DNA of 64,000 nt from Trichosphaerium sp. ATCC 40318. Its lineage: Eukaryota > Discosea > Flabellinia > Trichosidae. The notes under the pieces are model-generated. The model had not been told where the DNA came from, did not search any database, and saw only the letters and a list, made by a program, of their open reading frames with translations. A program made the translations under genes and the position numbers. Of the stretch, positions 22,394-33,890 are shown piece after piece (position 1 is the first letter of the stretch; every line of letters starts with the position of its first letter). The DNA is taken from NCBI GenBank assembly GCA_038496445.1, contig JALMLS010000641.1:1-64000 (forward strand), in the 5' to 3' direction.

Positions 22394-23276
22394 CTATTCT
22401 GCTTCAACAGCTTTTTTCTTCTTCTTGGATTGACGTGCTAGTCTTTTCTCTTCTTTTGCTGCACGCTCTTCAAATGTCTTTTCAATAAGTTCAACAATAA
22501 CAGCTTGGTGTTCTTCTTCAAGATTCTCCCAACCATCAACATCATCAGGCTCCTGAATGATATTTTCGAGTTTTTTTGCGTTTATGAATTTTTTGAGTAT
22601 GCAATCTGGATGAAACCTATTGATGACCTTATGTTAATGATAAAGCCCAAGGTATTGATGAATAATGGAAGCCAGTATACGTACCATTTTGGTCTGTAAA
22701 CTCCAGCATGAAAAGTGGCATACTTGTTACCAATACGCAAACTTCCTTTTTCGATCCTTGGATTAGGACATTTTGCGCCAAGACCGCACTATTAGGATGA
22801 TGTGTCACATTCTTGTTTGATAAACAGGTATGGGGTATTGACATACCTTTGAACGAGCATTTTGAGCTATGTCTGCCATGAATTTGCGATCCTCAGATGC
22901 AGGTGCATCATTTGTCCATGGAGTTTGCGGGCGGCGTCCACTAGAGCCTGAACTAGGCGTGTCCTAGCAATTAAGAGTTGGTTTCAACGCGTTTGAAAAC
23001 TAGGTGGTTATTTTCATTCAAGTTGGTTGTATACGCTGCCACCGCGTAGAGCTACACAATTCTATGCGTACATTTCCTTCAGGGTCCCAGTCGCCATCTT
23101 CACGAAGAAATACGCCAGTGTGGAAACTCTTTGCGGATATACGATGTACTCGTGTATTCAAAGGTACTACGCGCGTTTCTGCAAATACGTCATTAATATT
23201 GCGTAAATAACCTAGTTAGTGTCTCAATATACGTACGACGCGCTAACAAACTGGAAGAAGACAATCGCACAAGCAT
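22394..23276 (-). CDS. PARP-type zinc-finger protein
   Basis: Joined exons from ATG 23276: MLVRLSSSSLLARR, a 25-nt intron (GTACGTATATTGAGACACTAACTAG), then YLRNINDVFAETRVVPLNTR, FHTGVFLREDGDWDPEGN, a Ser/Pro-rich linker, and MADIAQNARSKCGLGAKCPN followed by RIEKGSLRIGNKYATFH...KWFHPDCILKKF. The last part is a PARP-type zinc finger (C-x2/4-C ... G-S-L-R-I-G ... WFH-x2-C), which recognises DNA strand breaks. It is followed by the typical EPDDVDGWENLEEEHQ segment and a Lys/Glu-rich end. The N-terminus is Arg/Ser-rich without acidic residues, like a mitochondrial presequence. Alternatively, translation begins at MADIAQNA and the upstream exons belong elsewhere. No ligase or PARP catalytic domain is attached. 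Confidence 0.65.
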
Positions 23277-23410
23277 TACAACAGAATGTTATTCTTCCTC
23301 GCTAATTTCTGTATTGAAGTGACACTACTGCCAACTTTACTGATCTGAGCTTACCAAGGCGATGCGAACTACTTTGACTTGTTTTTTTTGTTGTGGTTCG
23401 TCTTGCAACC
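23277..23410. promoter_or_regulatory. 134-bp shared divergent promoter, PARP-finger gene / FANCJ
   Basis: Only 134 bp separate the two divergent ATGs, so the promoters must overlap. No TATA-like motif stands out. Confidence 0.5.
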
Positions 23411-26400
23411 ATGCAGCGCGAAATAATGATTGGCGGTGTCAATATTTCGTTCCCGTATAAGCCGTACCCTTCTCAATTAGCAATAATGAGCCAAGTAATT
23501 CAGGTACGTTCAAATTACGCGCTTCGCTTTGGAAATGCCGTAAGGTTTGCGCAAACCTTTAACATGCGCGTGTGGATAGTACAGGAGTGGCAGAATTCGC
23601 AATTTTCCTCGCTCATTTAAATATTTGAATTGTAACGTGTTATCTGTTGACACTCACGTAGGCGCTGGAGCATTCACAGCACGCGCTCATAGAGTCGCCA
23701 ACTGGTACTGGAAAGTCTCTATCACTATTATCAGCTACACTAGGCTGGCAGGTACCCATTTGCTATTAAAAGTGTTTGTAAAACAGCAAACGCTTGTGTA
23801 ATTTATGTTATTGTCACTACAGTTGTGAACGCGTTTACTAACGTATGTTAGAAAGCGTACTTGCGTAAACAAATGGCCAACCAGGCTAAAGCGCCTGTAC
23901 CTACTCCTGCAGCCAAAAAAACTCCAAAGTCCGTAAAAACCTCCAAGCATGTAAATGTTGAGTTTGAGGTGCGTAGAGTAAGCTTACAACAAGGTCTAAC
24001 AGTCGTTTCTGAAGAGAAAATCACCTGTCAAAAAAAAGAAAAAGAAATCTGTGATTGACCTGTGTGATAGTGACTCGGAGGATGATTTTAAACCATCAAA
24101 ACGTTACACATCGCTTCACAAACGAAAATTATCTAAAAGTAAAGAGCGTTCAAACAGTAAAGCAAGAAAGAAGCAGAAGTCTCCTCAAGGTAAACCAGCC
24201 CGTAAAAAAGTAGAACGAAAGGCTAGCAAGGAATCTGTAATACCAGTCAAGCCTATAGACAAAGTTAAAATTTACTTTGGCACAAGGTAGGCGTTTTGAG
24301 AAGACAATTTTTTTCTTCTTTTTTTCCATCTAGGAAAGAATTTAATCTTTTTTTTCCTCTTTAGGACTCATGCACAAGTTACTCAAATTGTCCGTGAGCT
24401 AAAGAAGACAATGTATAGACCACAAATGGATGTTTTATCGGCTAGGTTAGAGTCACTCAGTATAGATTAAGGTGTGGAAGTCTTACAACGTAAAATTAGG
24501 AAACAGTACTGTATTCATCCTGAGATATCTATTCAGAGGGATAAAAATACTGCGTGTAAGCGCCTAATGGCTACAGAAGAAGGATGTTCATTCAAGGTTC
24601 TTAAAAATCACTATTATAAAGATATATGAATTTACTGGGTATTTAGAAACGTTACAGGTCTTTGATTATGGCTCCTTCACCAATACTTACCGGCGGTGCT
24701 CATGAAGTATGGGACATTGAGGATATGCTACTTGTTGCCGAGAAACATAAAGTACGTTTTTGAAAATCATGATGAAGTCGAGTCAATTTTTTTTACTTAT
24801 CATTGATAGGCTTGTCCTTATTTTACTGCAAAAGGCCTTATACCTTATGCAGATATTGTATTTTGTCCGTACAATTATATTGTTGATCCTGGGATAAGGT
24901 AGCAAACAAGAAAAAGAAGTGGCACTAAATTTATTCATAGACACTCCATGGGTATCACACTCAAGGATAATATTGTGATAATCGATGAAGCACAGTACGT
25001 TCTTTCCAAAAATAGATACAAACACGTGAGTTGATGCGTTACTAACTTAAAGTTTTTAAGTAACATTGAAGATGTTGTACGTGATGCTTTGAGTATGGAT
25101 ATTCCTCTATCTGACTTGACAAGTACGTGAGACAGCTATAATCATATAGTAATTAGCTTACTCGTTTCATAGCGACAAGCGACGTGTTGTTGAGTATTGT
25201 AGATGCGTACCCAGCACTTCTTGGTGTTAGTAGCGTACGATCTTTTTTTGCTTTGTATCAATTTACGTTGTCAGGCTATTGGTGGTATTCTTGAATGGGC
25301 AGAATCTGCTTTAGAGCGTCTACAACCCTCTGGATTTGAGAAAGATACTCTTATAATAAATGCTTCGGAGTTTAAGGACATGCTGGCTATGCTAGGGTTA
25401 ATTCCTAGCAACATCGAAAGTTTAGAAAAAGGTATGTTCTTGCATGAACTCTTGTGGAGTCACCCGTTGTCTAAAGATCTTCTTCACATTCTTTAAATGT
25501 AAAACATCAATAAGACTGTATAGCCTGGTATTTCTGACACTATTTGATGTAGCTGTTGATAAAGCCATGGATGACTATGATGGTGATTTGGATGGTACTG
25601 CTGTAATGACAATTGAAGGGTTGTATCGGTTGTTTGTTCAGATGTTGGCACCATCATTTGATTATTTAAATGACTACAATATAGTCATTGCAAGGAACAA
25701 GGAACAACGTGGAAACGGTAAGCTCTAAGTCTTTTTTTGTCTTTTATTTTTCTGACGATTGTTTAGGTTTTATGTTTATACCTTACCTTCATTTATGGTG
25801 TATGAACCCTGCAGTAGGATTCAAAGCACTCAAAGAAGCTAGATCGGTTGTTTTAGCTTCAGGTACTATCGACGTTTTTTACGCTGTTGCAAAACAAAAC
25901 ACTAAAAATACCGATTTAGGTACACTTCATCCTCTAAATTCTTTTGGACCTGAGTTGGATTGCAAGTTTGATAGGTTACTTAGAGCGCCACATAGTGCGT
26001 TACTTATATCCCCGACCACATTTTACTGAGTTATAACACTTTTCTTAGTTGTACCAGCAGCGAATAGACTTGCTCTTGTTGTTCCTACTTCAAAGTTTAC
26101 TTGGCAATCAAGAAATAGTTTTGATGTTACAGATAGCTTAGGAAGAGATATTTTAAACATTATTTCTAACGTACCTAATGGTGTACTATGCTTCTTTCCT
26201 TCATATCATTACATGAACAGATGTATGACACGGTGGAAACAGACAAACTTGTGGTAAAGTGTTCATCCAGTATTTTTTTCTGATTTTTTTCTGCGAAGGT
26301 TTACGCTTTCACAGACGAAGCATATTCTTCTTGAACCACGTAGACAAGGTGTTGAGTTCAAAAAATGTATAGATAAGTATTATAAACATGCTAAAGCAAG

Positions 26401-27102
26401 GAGCAAGAACGCAAAAGGTGCCTTGTTATTCGCAGTGTACAGGCGAGTCAGACAGAAAGCGAAAAAGATGTTATTAACTTTCACTGTAGAGGAAAAGTTA
26501 GTGAAGGTTTGGACTTTACTGATGAATATGCTAGAGCTGTTATAGCTGTTGGTATACCATACCCACAACAGTACGTGTAGAGGTGTTATACTATGAGAAG
26601 ACTAACAGTAGATTAATAGAGCTGACTTGCAAGTCAAACTAAAACGACAGTATAATGAACGCAAAAAAGGACAAAATCGGATAAGTGGTTCTGAATGGTA
26701 TGGCCTTCAGGCCTGGCGTGCTTTGAACCAAGGTACTGAATCAAAACATTTAATGTACATACTCTTATTACCGCTTAGCCATTGGACGTTGTTTACGGCA
26801 TATCAACGACTACGGAGCTATTTTATTGCTAGGTATAGCTTGTTGTCAGATACTATGTTTTGTATCTCATTTTTTTCTTTATAGACCAGCGTTTTGCTCA
26901 AGCATATAATTTGAAGCATTTACCTACTTGGGTACAAAAGACTGTTCAAGTATGTAACTCCCCAGAGGTTGTTCGAGCAAAGACTAGTGCTTTCTTTGAG
27001 GGAAGGCGTAGACCGGTAGTTAGGAGGACTGTTAGAGCACCGACAAGAAATATTAAATCAACATCACGTGATAATCAACGTAAACTTGACAGTTTCTTTT
27101 AA
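23411..27102 (+). CDS. BRIP1: FANCJ/BRIP1 iron-sulfur DNA helicase
   Basis: The protein starts [20 protein letters not shown], the FANCJ-type N-terminus. Walker A is [10 protein letters not shown] Lys/Ser-rich insert ([10 protein letters not shown] ... SKERSNSK) sits before motif Ia ([17 protein letters not shown]). The four iron-sulfur cysteines are visible in [21 protein letters not shown] and KACPYFTA. The DEAH box is IIDEAH. Later motifs include LASGTI (III), [25 protein letters not shown] (V) and [13 protein letters not shown] (VI). An in-frame TAA near 24466 is removed by a 56-nt intron that restores [11 protein letters not shown]. The enzyme is a 5'-to-3' helicase acting on crosslinks and G-quadruplexes in the Fanconi pathway. 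The C-terminus QRKLDSFF is a PCNA-binding (PIP) box. Nothing suggests inactivation. Confidence 0.88.
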
Positions 27103-27449
27103 ACACTCCTAAAACTTCCAAAACAAAAATTATCCATCAAAACTGATGGTATAAATATATCCTTGTAATATAGTTCACTAAGGTCACCATTCATTGTTGG
27201 TCTTGTACAATAAAAATAAAAACTTTTTTTTTGTATTCTTCTAACTCAGAGTGATATTTGACTTTCGAGATCACTCGTGGATATTTTTCTCAATTGAAAA
27301 AGATCTCCTGCATTTGACGTTACTACTCCTACAATTTGGGTAATGGTGGAAACAATTATTGTATATGACTTCAGTTGACTTTCATTGAATAGTTGTTAAG
27401 GTGCTGGTGATTTTAGTTCATCAAATAGTTTCAATCACCAACGACAAAG
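27103..27449. other. Intergenic, FANCJ to intronless unknown
   Basis: 347 bp; AATAAAAA near 27209 may polyadenylate FANCJ. No ORF of note. Confidence 0.35.
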
Positions 27450-28271
27450 ATGCATCAACGCACGCGAATATCCAAAGATAACAAATCAGCCAATAATAAC
27501 AGTAAAACCCAAGCAGCAGTGGCACGAAGGCTCATGCGTTATCGTCAGAGACAAAGACTCGAGAACACTTTACATAACCGTACCAATGCGCTGTGTATAC
27601 ACTCAGGACAATTGCAATCGATAAAACAGACAAGTCAATCAAGAAACATAAATATCGAAACAAACGACTCTTCTATCATCTTGCGTGTACCTAAAGAAAA
27701 GGCAATACGTCTAAAGAGTATGTTTAAAGAAGGAACGATTATGATAAGTCCAAACTATGAAATAGGCTCCGGACAAGGCTCAGTCGGTACACAGTTTGCT
27801 AGTTGTGTTCTAAGACTAAAGCCAGCCAACACAAAACGAATGCACATTATAAAATTTACTTCCGAAAAAATTAGCGCAAACTATTGCCCACGTGATGATA
27901 TTGACTTTTTCTTCGCCGTTAACCTGCTTGCAACTATCAGTAAACATCAAGGGGCTCATGGGATAGCAAAAAAGAGACAAAGAGACGAGATGTGGAGAAA
28001 TAATCAATCAATGAAGAAAAGGCGTATTTCTCCTTCTAACGCCGAAGCAAAGGATCCACAGGTTCTTAGTGTATGTTATAATCAACGTAAAGTCGGTTTT
28101 CGTCTTTGGCCGGGTTGCGCAGTACGAGATGTAAAGACGAGTATCACGCGGTACTCTTTATTCGGCTCTGATTTAAACTATCAATACAGTCGTCTTGAAG
28201 ATGCATTTGGAACTGCTTTAAATGACGATACGCCAATATCAGAGTCTTGCGAACTATACCTTTGTCTCTGA
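27450..28271 (+). CDS. Unknown basic protein, intronless
   Basis: A 273-residue ORF with no intron, unusual in this region. The first 60 residues are rich in Arg, Asn and Gln (ARRLMRYRQRQRLENTL). The middle (IILRVPKEKAIRLKSMF, FASCVLRLKPANTKRMHIIK) looks like a folded beta-rich region. A basic stretch (GIAKKRQRDEMW ... MKKRRISP) could be a nuclear localisation signal. The end (VGFRLWPGCAVRDVKTSI ... DDTPISESCELYLCL) has the hydrophobic spacing of a ubiquitin-like or PB1-type beta-grasp fold, which is only an impression. I do not recognise the family. The real-gene call rests on length, ATG context and coding-like composition. Confidence 0.6.
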   Translation: MHQRTRISKDNKSANNNSKTQAAVARRLMRYRQRQRLENTLHNRTNALCIHSGQLQSIKQTSQSRNINIETNDSSIILRVPKEKAIRLKSMFKEGTIMISPNYEIGSGQGSVGTQFASCVLRLKPANTKRMHIIKFTSEKISANYCPRDDIDFFFAVNLLATISKHQGAHGIAKKRQRDEMWRNNQSMKKRRISPSNAEAKDPQVLSVCYNQRKVGFRLWPGCAVRDVKTSITRYSLFGSDLNYQYSRLEDAFGTALNDDTPISESCELYLCL

Positions 28272-28979
28272 GAATGATCAATCAATCATCTATTTATTCA
28301 ATCAAAGTGATCGGCTTCCACTCGGCGGTATTATTTCATATTTGATTGGGGTTAAGACTACAAAAGCAATGTAGTTTTCTGTAAATAAACTTTTTAAAGT
28401 TAAGTTCCTGGGTTCCTGGACCACTATAGGACCTAGTCTAGAAAACCGTAATATGTTCACCCAAATACTGTCGTATTTTCTAGGAAACTCAAATAAAATC
28501 CGCCTAAAGTTGACTTTGTTGTGGAGGTAGGAATTGTTCAAGGAATACGTGTTACTACGTAGAGGATTTATCAGTTTTACTTTTACATTCAATACCATCT
28601 GATATTTCCTTGAGTCGTTTTGCAAGTTAAATAAGTTGGAGAAAACTTTTAGAAAAAGCGTTGGGTTGCTTGTTACAACGTTTTTCTGAAGCAACCGATC
28701 TAGTCACGACAACGAATAATATTATTAGCCCTGCAACAAAACAACAATCGTGTTCCAAATCCGATATCAGTTCGTGATCTACCAGAGATATTGACGCATG
28801 TTCGGAGTTATTCAAACAACAAACTTTTTGTAGGCGCTAGTAGAATTTTGTTCGCTAATCACGTGATTTTAGAACTCGACTTTAATAAAATCCACAACTT
28901 GAGAATTAAGCACATATCAAGACAATAGTAATAACATAAATAAATACAAGAAAACTAAAGAAAAGAAATAATAATAAAT
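28272..28979. other. Intergenic, unknown gene to GT31 gene
   Basis: 708 bp. A 130-codon minus-strand ORF (28302-28694) has no recognisable domain and was not accepted. The palindrome AATCACGTGATT lies at about 28857-28868. Confidence 0.35.
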
Positions 28980-30972
28980 TTACATTGGTATGCTGACTAA
29001 TGTTTTATCAGGCCTGTATATATCTCTAATAAAGATCGCTCCATGCTTTCCTGATTTACTCTTATAATGACAAATCCCATCGGCTGAAATATGAGATATA
29101 TGAAGCTGTTCACCATATTCAACAAGTTTACCTTGCATAACAGCAACAGCTCTAAAAAACAGAAAAAAATCAGAAAAAAAACAACTAAGCGAGTTGCTCA
29201 AAATACAAACTCCACAAAAGCACTTTTTATGATTTGTTGATACGTATGCACTTGCATAAGGTTCTTTTGTCGAAAAAAGGATGTAGTAGCGTTTTTTATA
29301 GACATGGGATACGTACTTGAAGTCTTTTTCTGTTGACCAATCTAACGAACACTCCCAATGTCGATTTGAAAGTTTGTCAATCTTTGGAGGAGCTGTCCAA
29401 CATTCTATCTTGCTACATACGCCGTACATCATGCGTATTAGTTTAGCAGCATCAACAGCTGGGCTAGAATGTAAGTGGGTAGCAACACCTTCGCAACAAG
29501 CTCTTTGAAAGACTCCTGGATTTTTTTCATATCTAACACGATGTGGTTAGTTTCTTTCTTTTGAGCTTTTTGTATGTACGCTTTTGGCCAATTATTATTC
29601 ATTACACCTCCTGGTAGTAATGCAATATGGTGGAAAAACCGTCTAAACGAGATGAGTAAATAAAGAGTAAGGCAAAAAAGATGAAAAAAGACCATTAAAA
29701 CAGATACCTACCGTTCGGCTAGCCACACTAATTTTATTGTCTGCATCCATAATCCAAACGTTACATCATCATTAATAAACATTCGTAGTTTGTCCTTGTT
29801 CTCTAAAAAACGGGTCAAATCACGTGACACTAGTCGTAGAGTGAAGAAAATTAACCAAGGCAATAATTACATATTTTCAAGAGCCTTGAGACTTTTAAGA
29901 TTTACCCGTACCCCATATGTATATAGCAATATCACGTGAAAATCCCCAACCATATCCAGACATATACGGATGGTAAACATTCTTACAAACATCATATTCA
30001 TTATCACTGTTTTTATGTCCTGTACGAAGTACTCTTGACCTGGCTACTGTTGCTCCATGAAATATCCGAGGAGCATCAGGAGCCATATCAAGGTACGTAT
30101 GACATAATTTCTTTGTATCCAGATACGTATCATCGCTTGACTTAAAGTAAAACCTAAAGAGAAAAAACATGAGCTCCTTTAAAGCTGACAATAAACGGGC
30201 AAAATCACATTGGGTTTTGAGTTTTTAGCACTATGTCTATCCAAGAATGAAGCTTGACATTCATGTCCACCCCATATAGATTAGTTGCATCTTCCAGAAG
30301 TAACATATCGCCTAAGTTTTACTTGAGAATCTCAACCATTGAATAAAAAATCGATGGTCTTTCTGTTACAAAAGGTCACGTACCGAACTCGTTCTGCTCT
30401 TGTTGAAGAGACTGTATAGTTGATGCAGCAAGACCTTGTGTACCAATAAGGAATTTAGTAGACACTGTACACCACAGGTGTCTTTTTTCACTATAATAAG
30501 CGCGTTCCAGGTTTCTAACAAGCTTATAAGTCTTCCCAATACAAATACAGTTTTTCGAGTTTAAATCGCACCCATGACTTTTTGCCCACGTTTCTCGTAT
30601 AGCGTCACGCCTTTTTTTTCCTTTTAGGTCTAAATGACACGTGATTAATAAATAAAATGCCAAAGGTTGTTAATACGTTGTTAGGTACCTGTAGTAGTGA
30701 ATACACCTACAGCTATAACAGGTTCGCTGCCATTTGACGAAAAATTTGATTTACGCTTTTCTAATGGTTTAACGCATTCTGTCTCCATATGTGCGATTGC
30801 TTGGGATGTACGAAGAGTAATGTCACGTTCTTGAAAGCTATGTAATTGGAAGAGCGTAGAAAAGAGCACCCCAGCCTAGTTTTGAGCACGTGAATAAAGG
30901 TTGAAGAGTTTATAATACCCAAAAGATGAAACCGCAAACTATAAGCCGTTTACAGTTAACAACAGTGATCAT
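28980..30972 (-). CDS. GT31 beta-1,3-galactosyltransferase-like protein
   Basis: ATG 30972 gives MITVVNCKRLIVCGFIFW joined to AGVLFSTLFQLHSF, a short cytosolic tail plus signal anchor: a type II Golgi protein. The GT31 block GKKRRDAIRETWAKSHG follows, then STKFLIGTQGL, LQQEQNEFG, LLLEDATNLYGVDMNVKLHSW, and FYFKSSDDTYLD, where the enzyme's DDD metal motif reads SDD. Next are YGWGFSRDIAIYIW, the counterpart of the family's YxSGxGYxLS block, and INDDVTFGLWMQ (the ED-V-x-x-G site). An extra C-terminal region of about 150 residues with several Cys and Trp (CSKIECWTAPPK, HWECSLDW) ends at VSIPM. It would add a galactose or N-acetylhexosamine in beta-1,3 linkage; the acceptor is unknown. Exon joins between 30190 and 30370 are approximate. 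Confidence 0.75.
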
Positions 30973-31122
30973 CGTTTTTGATCGTTACTGGTGACAAATA
31001 GGAGCTTCAACGTGGTACAACAAAAAAAAATCCGAAGTCCAAAAAAATCTTGAGTGCCTTAACAAAGAATACGCGATTACTTAATTTGTACTCAAAGGTC
31101 TATCCGTTAACCTCGTCAAATC

Positions 31123-32620
31123 ATGTATTTACCTTGTGTTTCTGTTGATCAAGCGATCACATACTACAGGAAGAACCACAAAGACGAATTCAATAAAATT
31201 ATTGCAAAGCAACCTGAAACATTCGTAAAACGACTTGAAACAATCTTAAACGCTTCAACTACGAGCCTTGTACAACAACTTGACAAGTATCTATCCAAGA
31301 ACATCGGTACAGCCGTTAGTGCAACCATACACCCCGAAGTACATTCCAGGGGCACAGCAATGCTAAAACAACTCTCAACGCTTTCAGAAGACATGGTGTT
31401 ACCAAATCTCAAGCAAACACTACAGTACGTACTCACTGCACACTCATTTTACTAAAGATGGTCAATAAGAGCACAACCAATACCACACAACACGCCAAAT
31501 ATACTTAGTTTTCCTCCAGAAGTTATTTCAGCTATCTTGCATCATACAGATGCAAAACAAAGATTTGCTATTGCTCAGTCATGTCAGTTGATGTCTGATA
31601 TCATCCACGATGTTGTTGGATAAAAAGGTGTATATTTATGACATCCCAGATATCTTACAAGTAAGACAGTACAAGGGTGTCATGAACAACACAAAAATAG
31701 TTTTGAATGTTGAAAACAATACTCTTTATTCACTATTGTCTGGGTGTAACAACCTTGATACAAACTTCCTTAGAAGTACAGCTGAGTTGCATAAGAAAAG
31801 CAGTGTTATCAACGATCACGATCTAAAGGCACTTGCAGGTATCCATTCCATAAACCTCACTTGTTGTAAACATATGACAGATGAAGGTATCAAGGCATTG
31901 AAAGGTGTACACACTATTGACCTTTCTCGGACTATAGTGTCAGATGATGGAATCAAAGCACTTGCAGGAGTTCATACAATAAACCTTGAAGAGTGCAAAA
32001 ATATTACAGATGAAGGTATCAAAGAATTGAAAGGAGTTCATGATATTAACCTGTCTTGGACATCAGTAACAGATGACGGTATCACAGAATTAAAGGGAGC
32101 TCATAGAATTGTTCTTTCAGGCACTTCAGTGACCGATAAAGGTATTAAAACACTGAAGGGTGTTCATACTATTTATGTCAACAGAACGGCAGTGACAGAT
32201 GAGGGAATCAAAGCTATGACAGGTGTTAAGGTTATTCATGTTGGAAGGACATCAGTAACTGATGAAGGTATCAAAGCACTGAGAGGTGTCCATATCATTG
32301 ATCTCTCCAGTACTGCAGTGACAGATAAAGGTATAAAAGCACTTGCAGGAGTTTATGCTATCAACCTTAAGCGCACTTCAGTTACAGATGAAGGTATCAA
32401 AGCACTTATGGGTGTTCACACCATTGGTGTCAGCGATTGTGAACACCTGACACGTGAAGGTATTAACTCGCTAAGACCTGATCTTTATGCCGTTGATGTA
32501 CATTGTTTCAGTTCAAATGAAGAAGCATTGTATGAAGTATGTGCTAAGCAAGTTGATTATTATATATTTTTTATAGAAGAGTGTTTGAACGTTTTTAACG
32601 GAACCCCGGGTTATTTTTAG
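31123..32620 (+). CDS. F-box plus leucine-rich-repeat protein
   Basis: Three exons are proposed: 31123-31424, 31458-31611 and 31670-32620 (introns 33 and 58 nt, both keeping frame). The first encodes an unrecognised helical region (ITYYRKNHKDEFNKIIAKQP). The second gives an F-box-like ILSFPPEVISAILHHTDAKQ. The third has about a dozen nearly identical repeats of about 21 residues, VTDEGIKALKGVHTIDLSRT, a GALA/RNI-type LRR. Such proteins normally act as substrate receptors of SCF ubiquitin ligases. If the first intron is wrong, exon 1 is a separate 110-residue gene ending at TAA 31453-31455. Donor 2 (GTTGTT) is weak, and without it the F-box exon is out of frame with the repeats. The uniformity of the repeats suggests recent expansion. 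Confidence 0.6.
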
Positions 32621-32832
32621 TTCTCTGAACTTATTACAAATAAAAACTGTTGGTTTATTGGTTAAGTTAACAGGTATGAATACAACATACTCTTTTTATT
32701 CTTAACGCGGTAGCATTTGGTTAAGTGCATCACTGTCCTATTACTATTTTGCTTTTTCATCTTCGTCATTTGTGCTCGTATATGTTGTTGTGTGCACGTT
32801 GTTGACATACTTATAATGCTTGACCAAATTTC

Positions 32833-33890
32833 CTAGCGGAGACCAAACCTTGAAGTCTCTTGTTTGCCAGCCTTGTAATAGGACAATACTTTTAACTGAC
32901 CATTTGTATGAAACGACTTAAACTCTCCTTCCAGCTTGCCACCAACGGCAAAGGACTGAAGCCGAATTGTTCCATTTTCGTACCAAATCTTAAGCTGGCC
33001 TTCGCGCACGTGGTTCACATGTTTAAACTCCTGGCTTAAGGCACCATTTTCATGATAGATTGTACACGGTCCGTCATACATTCCATTAGTAAACCATCTT
33101 TGCACCTGCAATTGTCCGGTTTTATACCATTTCTTTATCTCTCCATGTTTCAAGTTATTAACTAAAGTTCCGCTTTCAGCCTGTAGGCCGTTTTCATGCC
33201 ATACCTTGTACTCAATCGTGTTCTCTCCCTTGAAAAGGTGATGACGTGAGCGTTTGCCGTTTTCGAAAAACATCTCATTCTCTCCAACAGGCTTCCCGTT
33301 GTCCCAAACACCTTCTTGCTTTAGAACACCACTGTCGTAGTACATCTCGTAGACCCCATGCTGTTTCCCGTCGATGTATCCACCATTTTGCTGAGGGTAA
33401 CCGTTTTCATGCCAGCTGTTAAATTGACCGTTGAGTATTCCATTGAAATAGTTACGCCACTCGTTGATAGCACCAGAAGGATACCACGATGTAGTTGCTC
33501 CATGGAGTTTACCATTACGATACATAGACTTCTGTGCTAGTATACCATTGTCATACATCCACTTGCACTCCCGCTCGTTTGTCATCTTGATAGATTAGTA
33601 GCTCCTTCTCTTTACCATTGGTGTGCCACTTTCTCCATTTGCCCTTTTTTTCTAGCTCGCTGTTGTATCTTGTACTGGTTGCTGCTAACTTACTCAATAC
33701 CGGCCAATTGTGATAGATGCAACGACTTTTATCTAGATTGATTATATCGCTTATTACTTTGCTAGGTAATTGTAGCAAATTGGGTGCCAGATTTGATTGA
33801 TTTTCAGGTTTTTTTAACTACATTTGTTGTTAGAAAATGATTGATTCTTTTTCAAACCTAGCGTACCTTTTTACGTAGTGGAAGTTCCAT
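32833..33890 (-). pseudogene. YwqK/MORN-like repeat protein with F-box-like leader, copy 3, frameshifted
   Basis: Exon 1 (33890-33867, MELPLRKK) joins exon 2 at 33817 after a 49-nt phase-0 intron, the same position as in copy 2. The leader is NLLQLPSKVISDIINLDKSR then NWPVLSKLAATSTRYNSELEKKGKW. The frame breaks near 33565-33576: DDKRAG must continue as ECKWMYDNG, but two bases (one GA of a GAGA) are missing. After it, about ten repeats run to 32833 (NGKLHGATTSWYPSG, GILNGQFNSWHENGY, GKQHGVYEMYYDSGVL, GKLEGEFKSFHTNGQL). No GT-AG intron repairs the frame. It is the longest copy. It is either a recent pseudogene or a sequencing error. Confidence 0.7.

Noticed and set aside
24454-24509. In-frame TAA taken as a nonsense mutation in FANCJ
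   Set aside because: A GT-AG intron of 56 nt removes it and restores the conserved [11 protein letters not shown] block.
28302-28694. 130-codon ORF on the minus strand
   Set aside because: No ATG-proximal domain or family resemblance, composition like intergenic DNA, and no frame link to neighbours.
31600-31670. Frameshift between F-box and LRR parts
   Set aside because: A 58-nt intron (31612-31669) joins them in phase, so no break is required, although its donor is weak.
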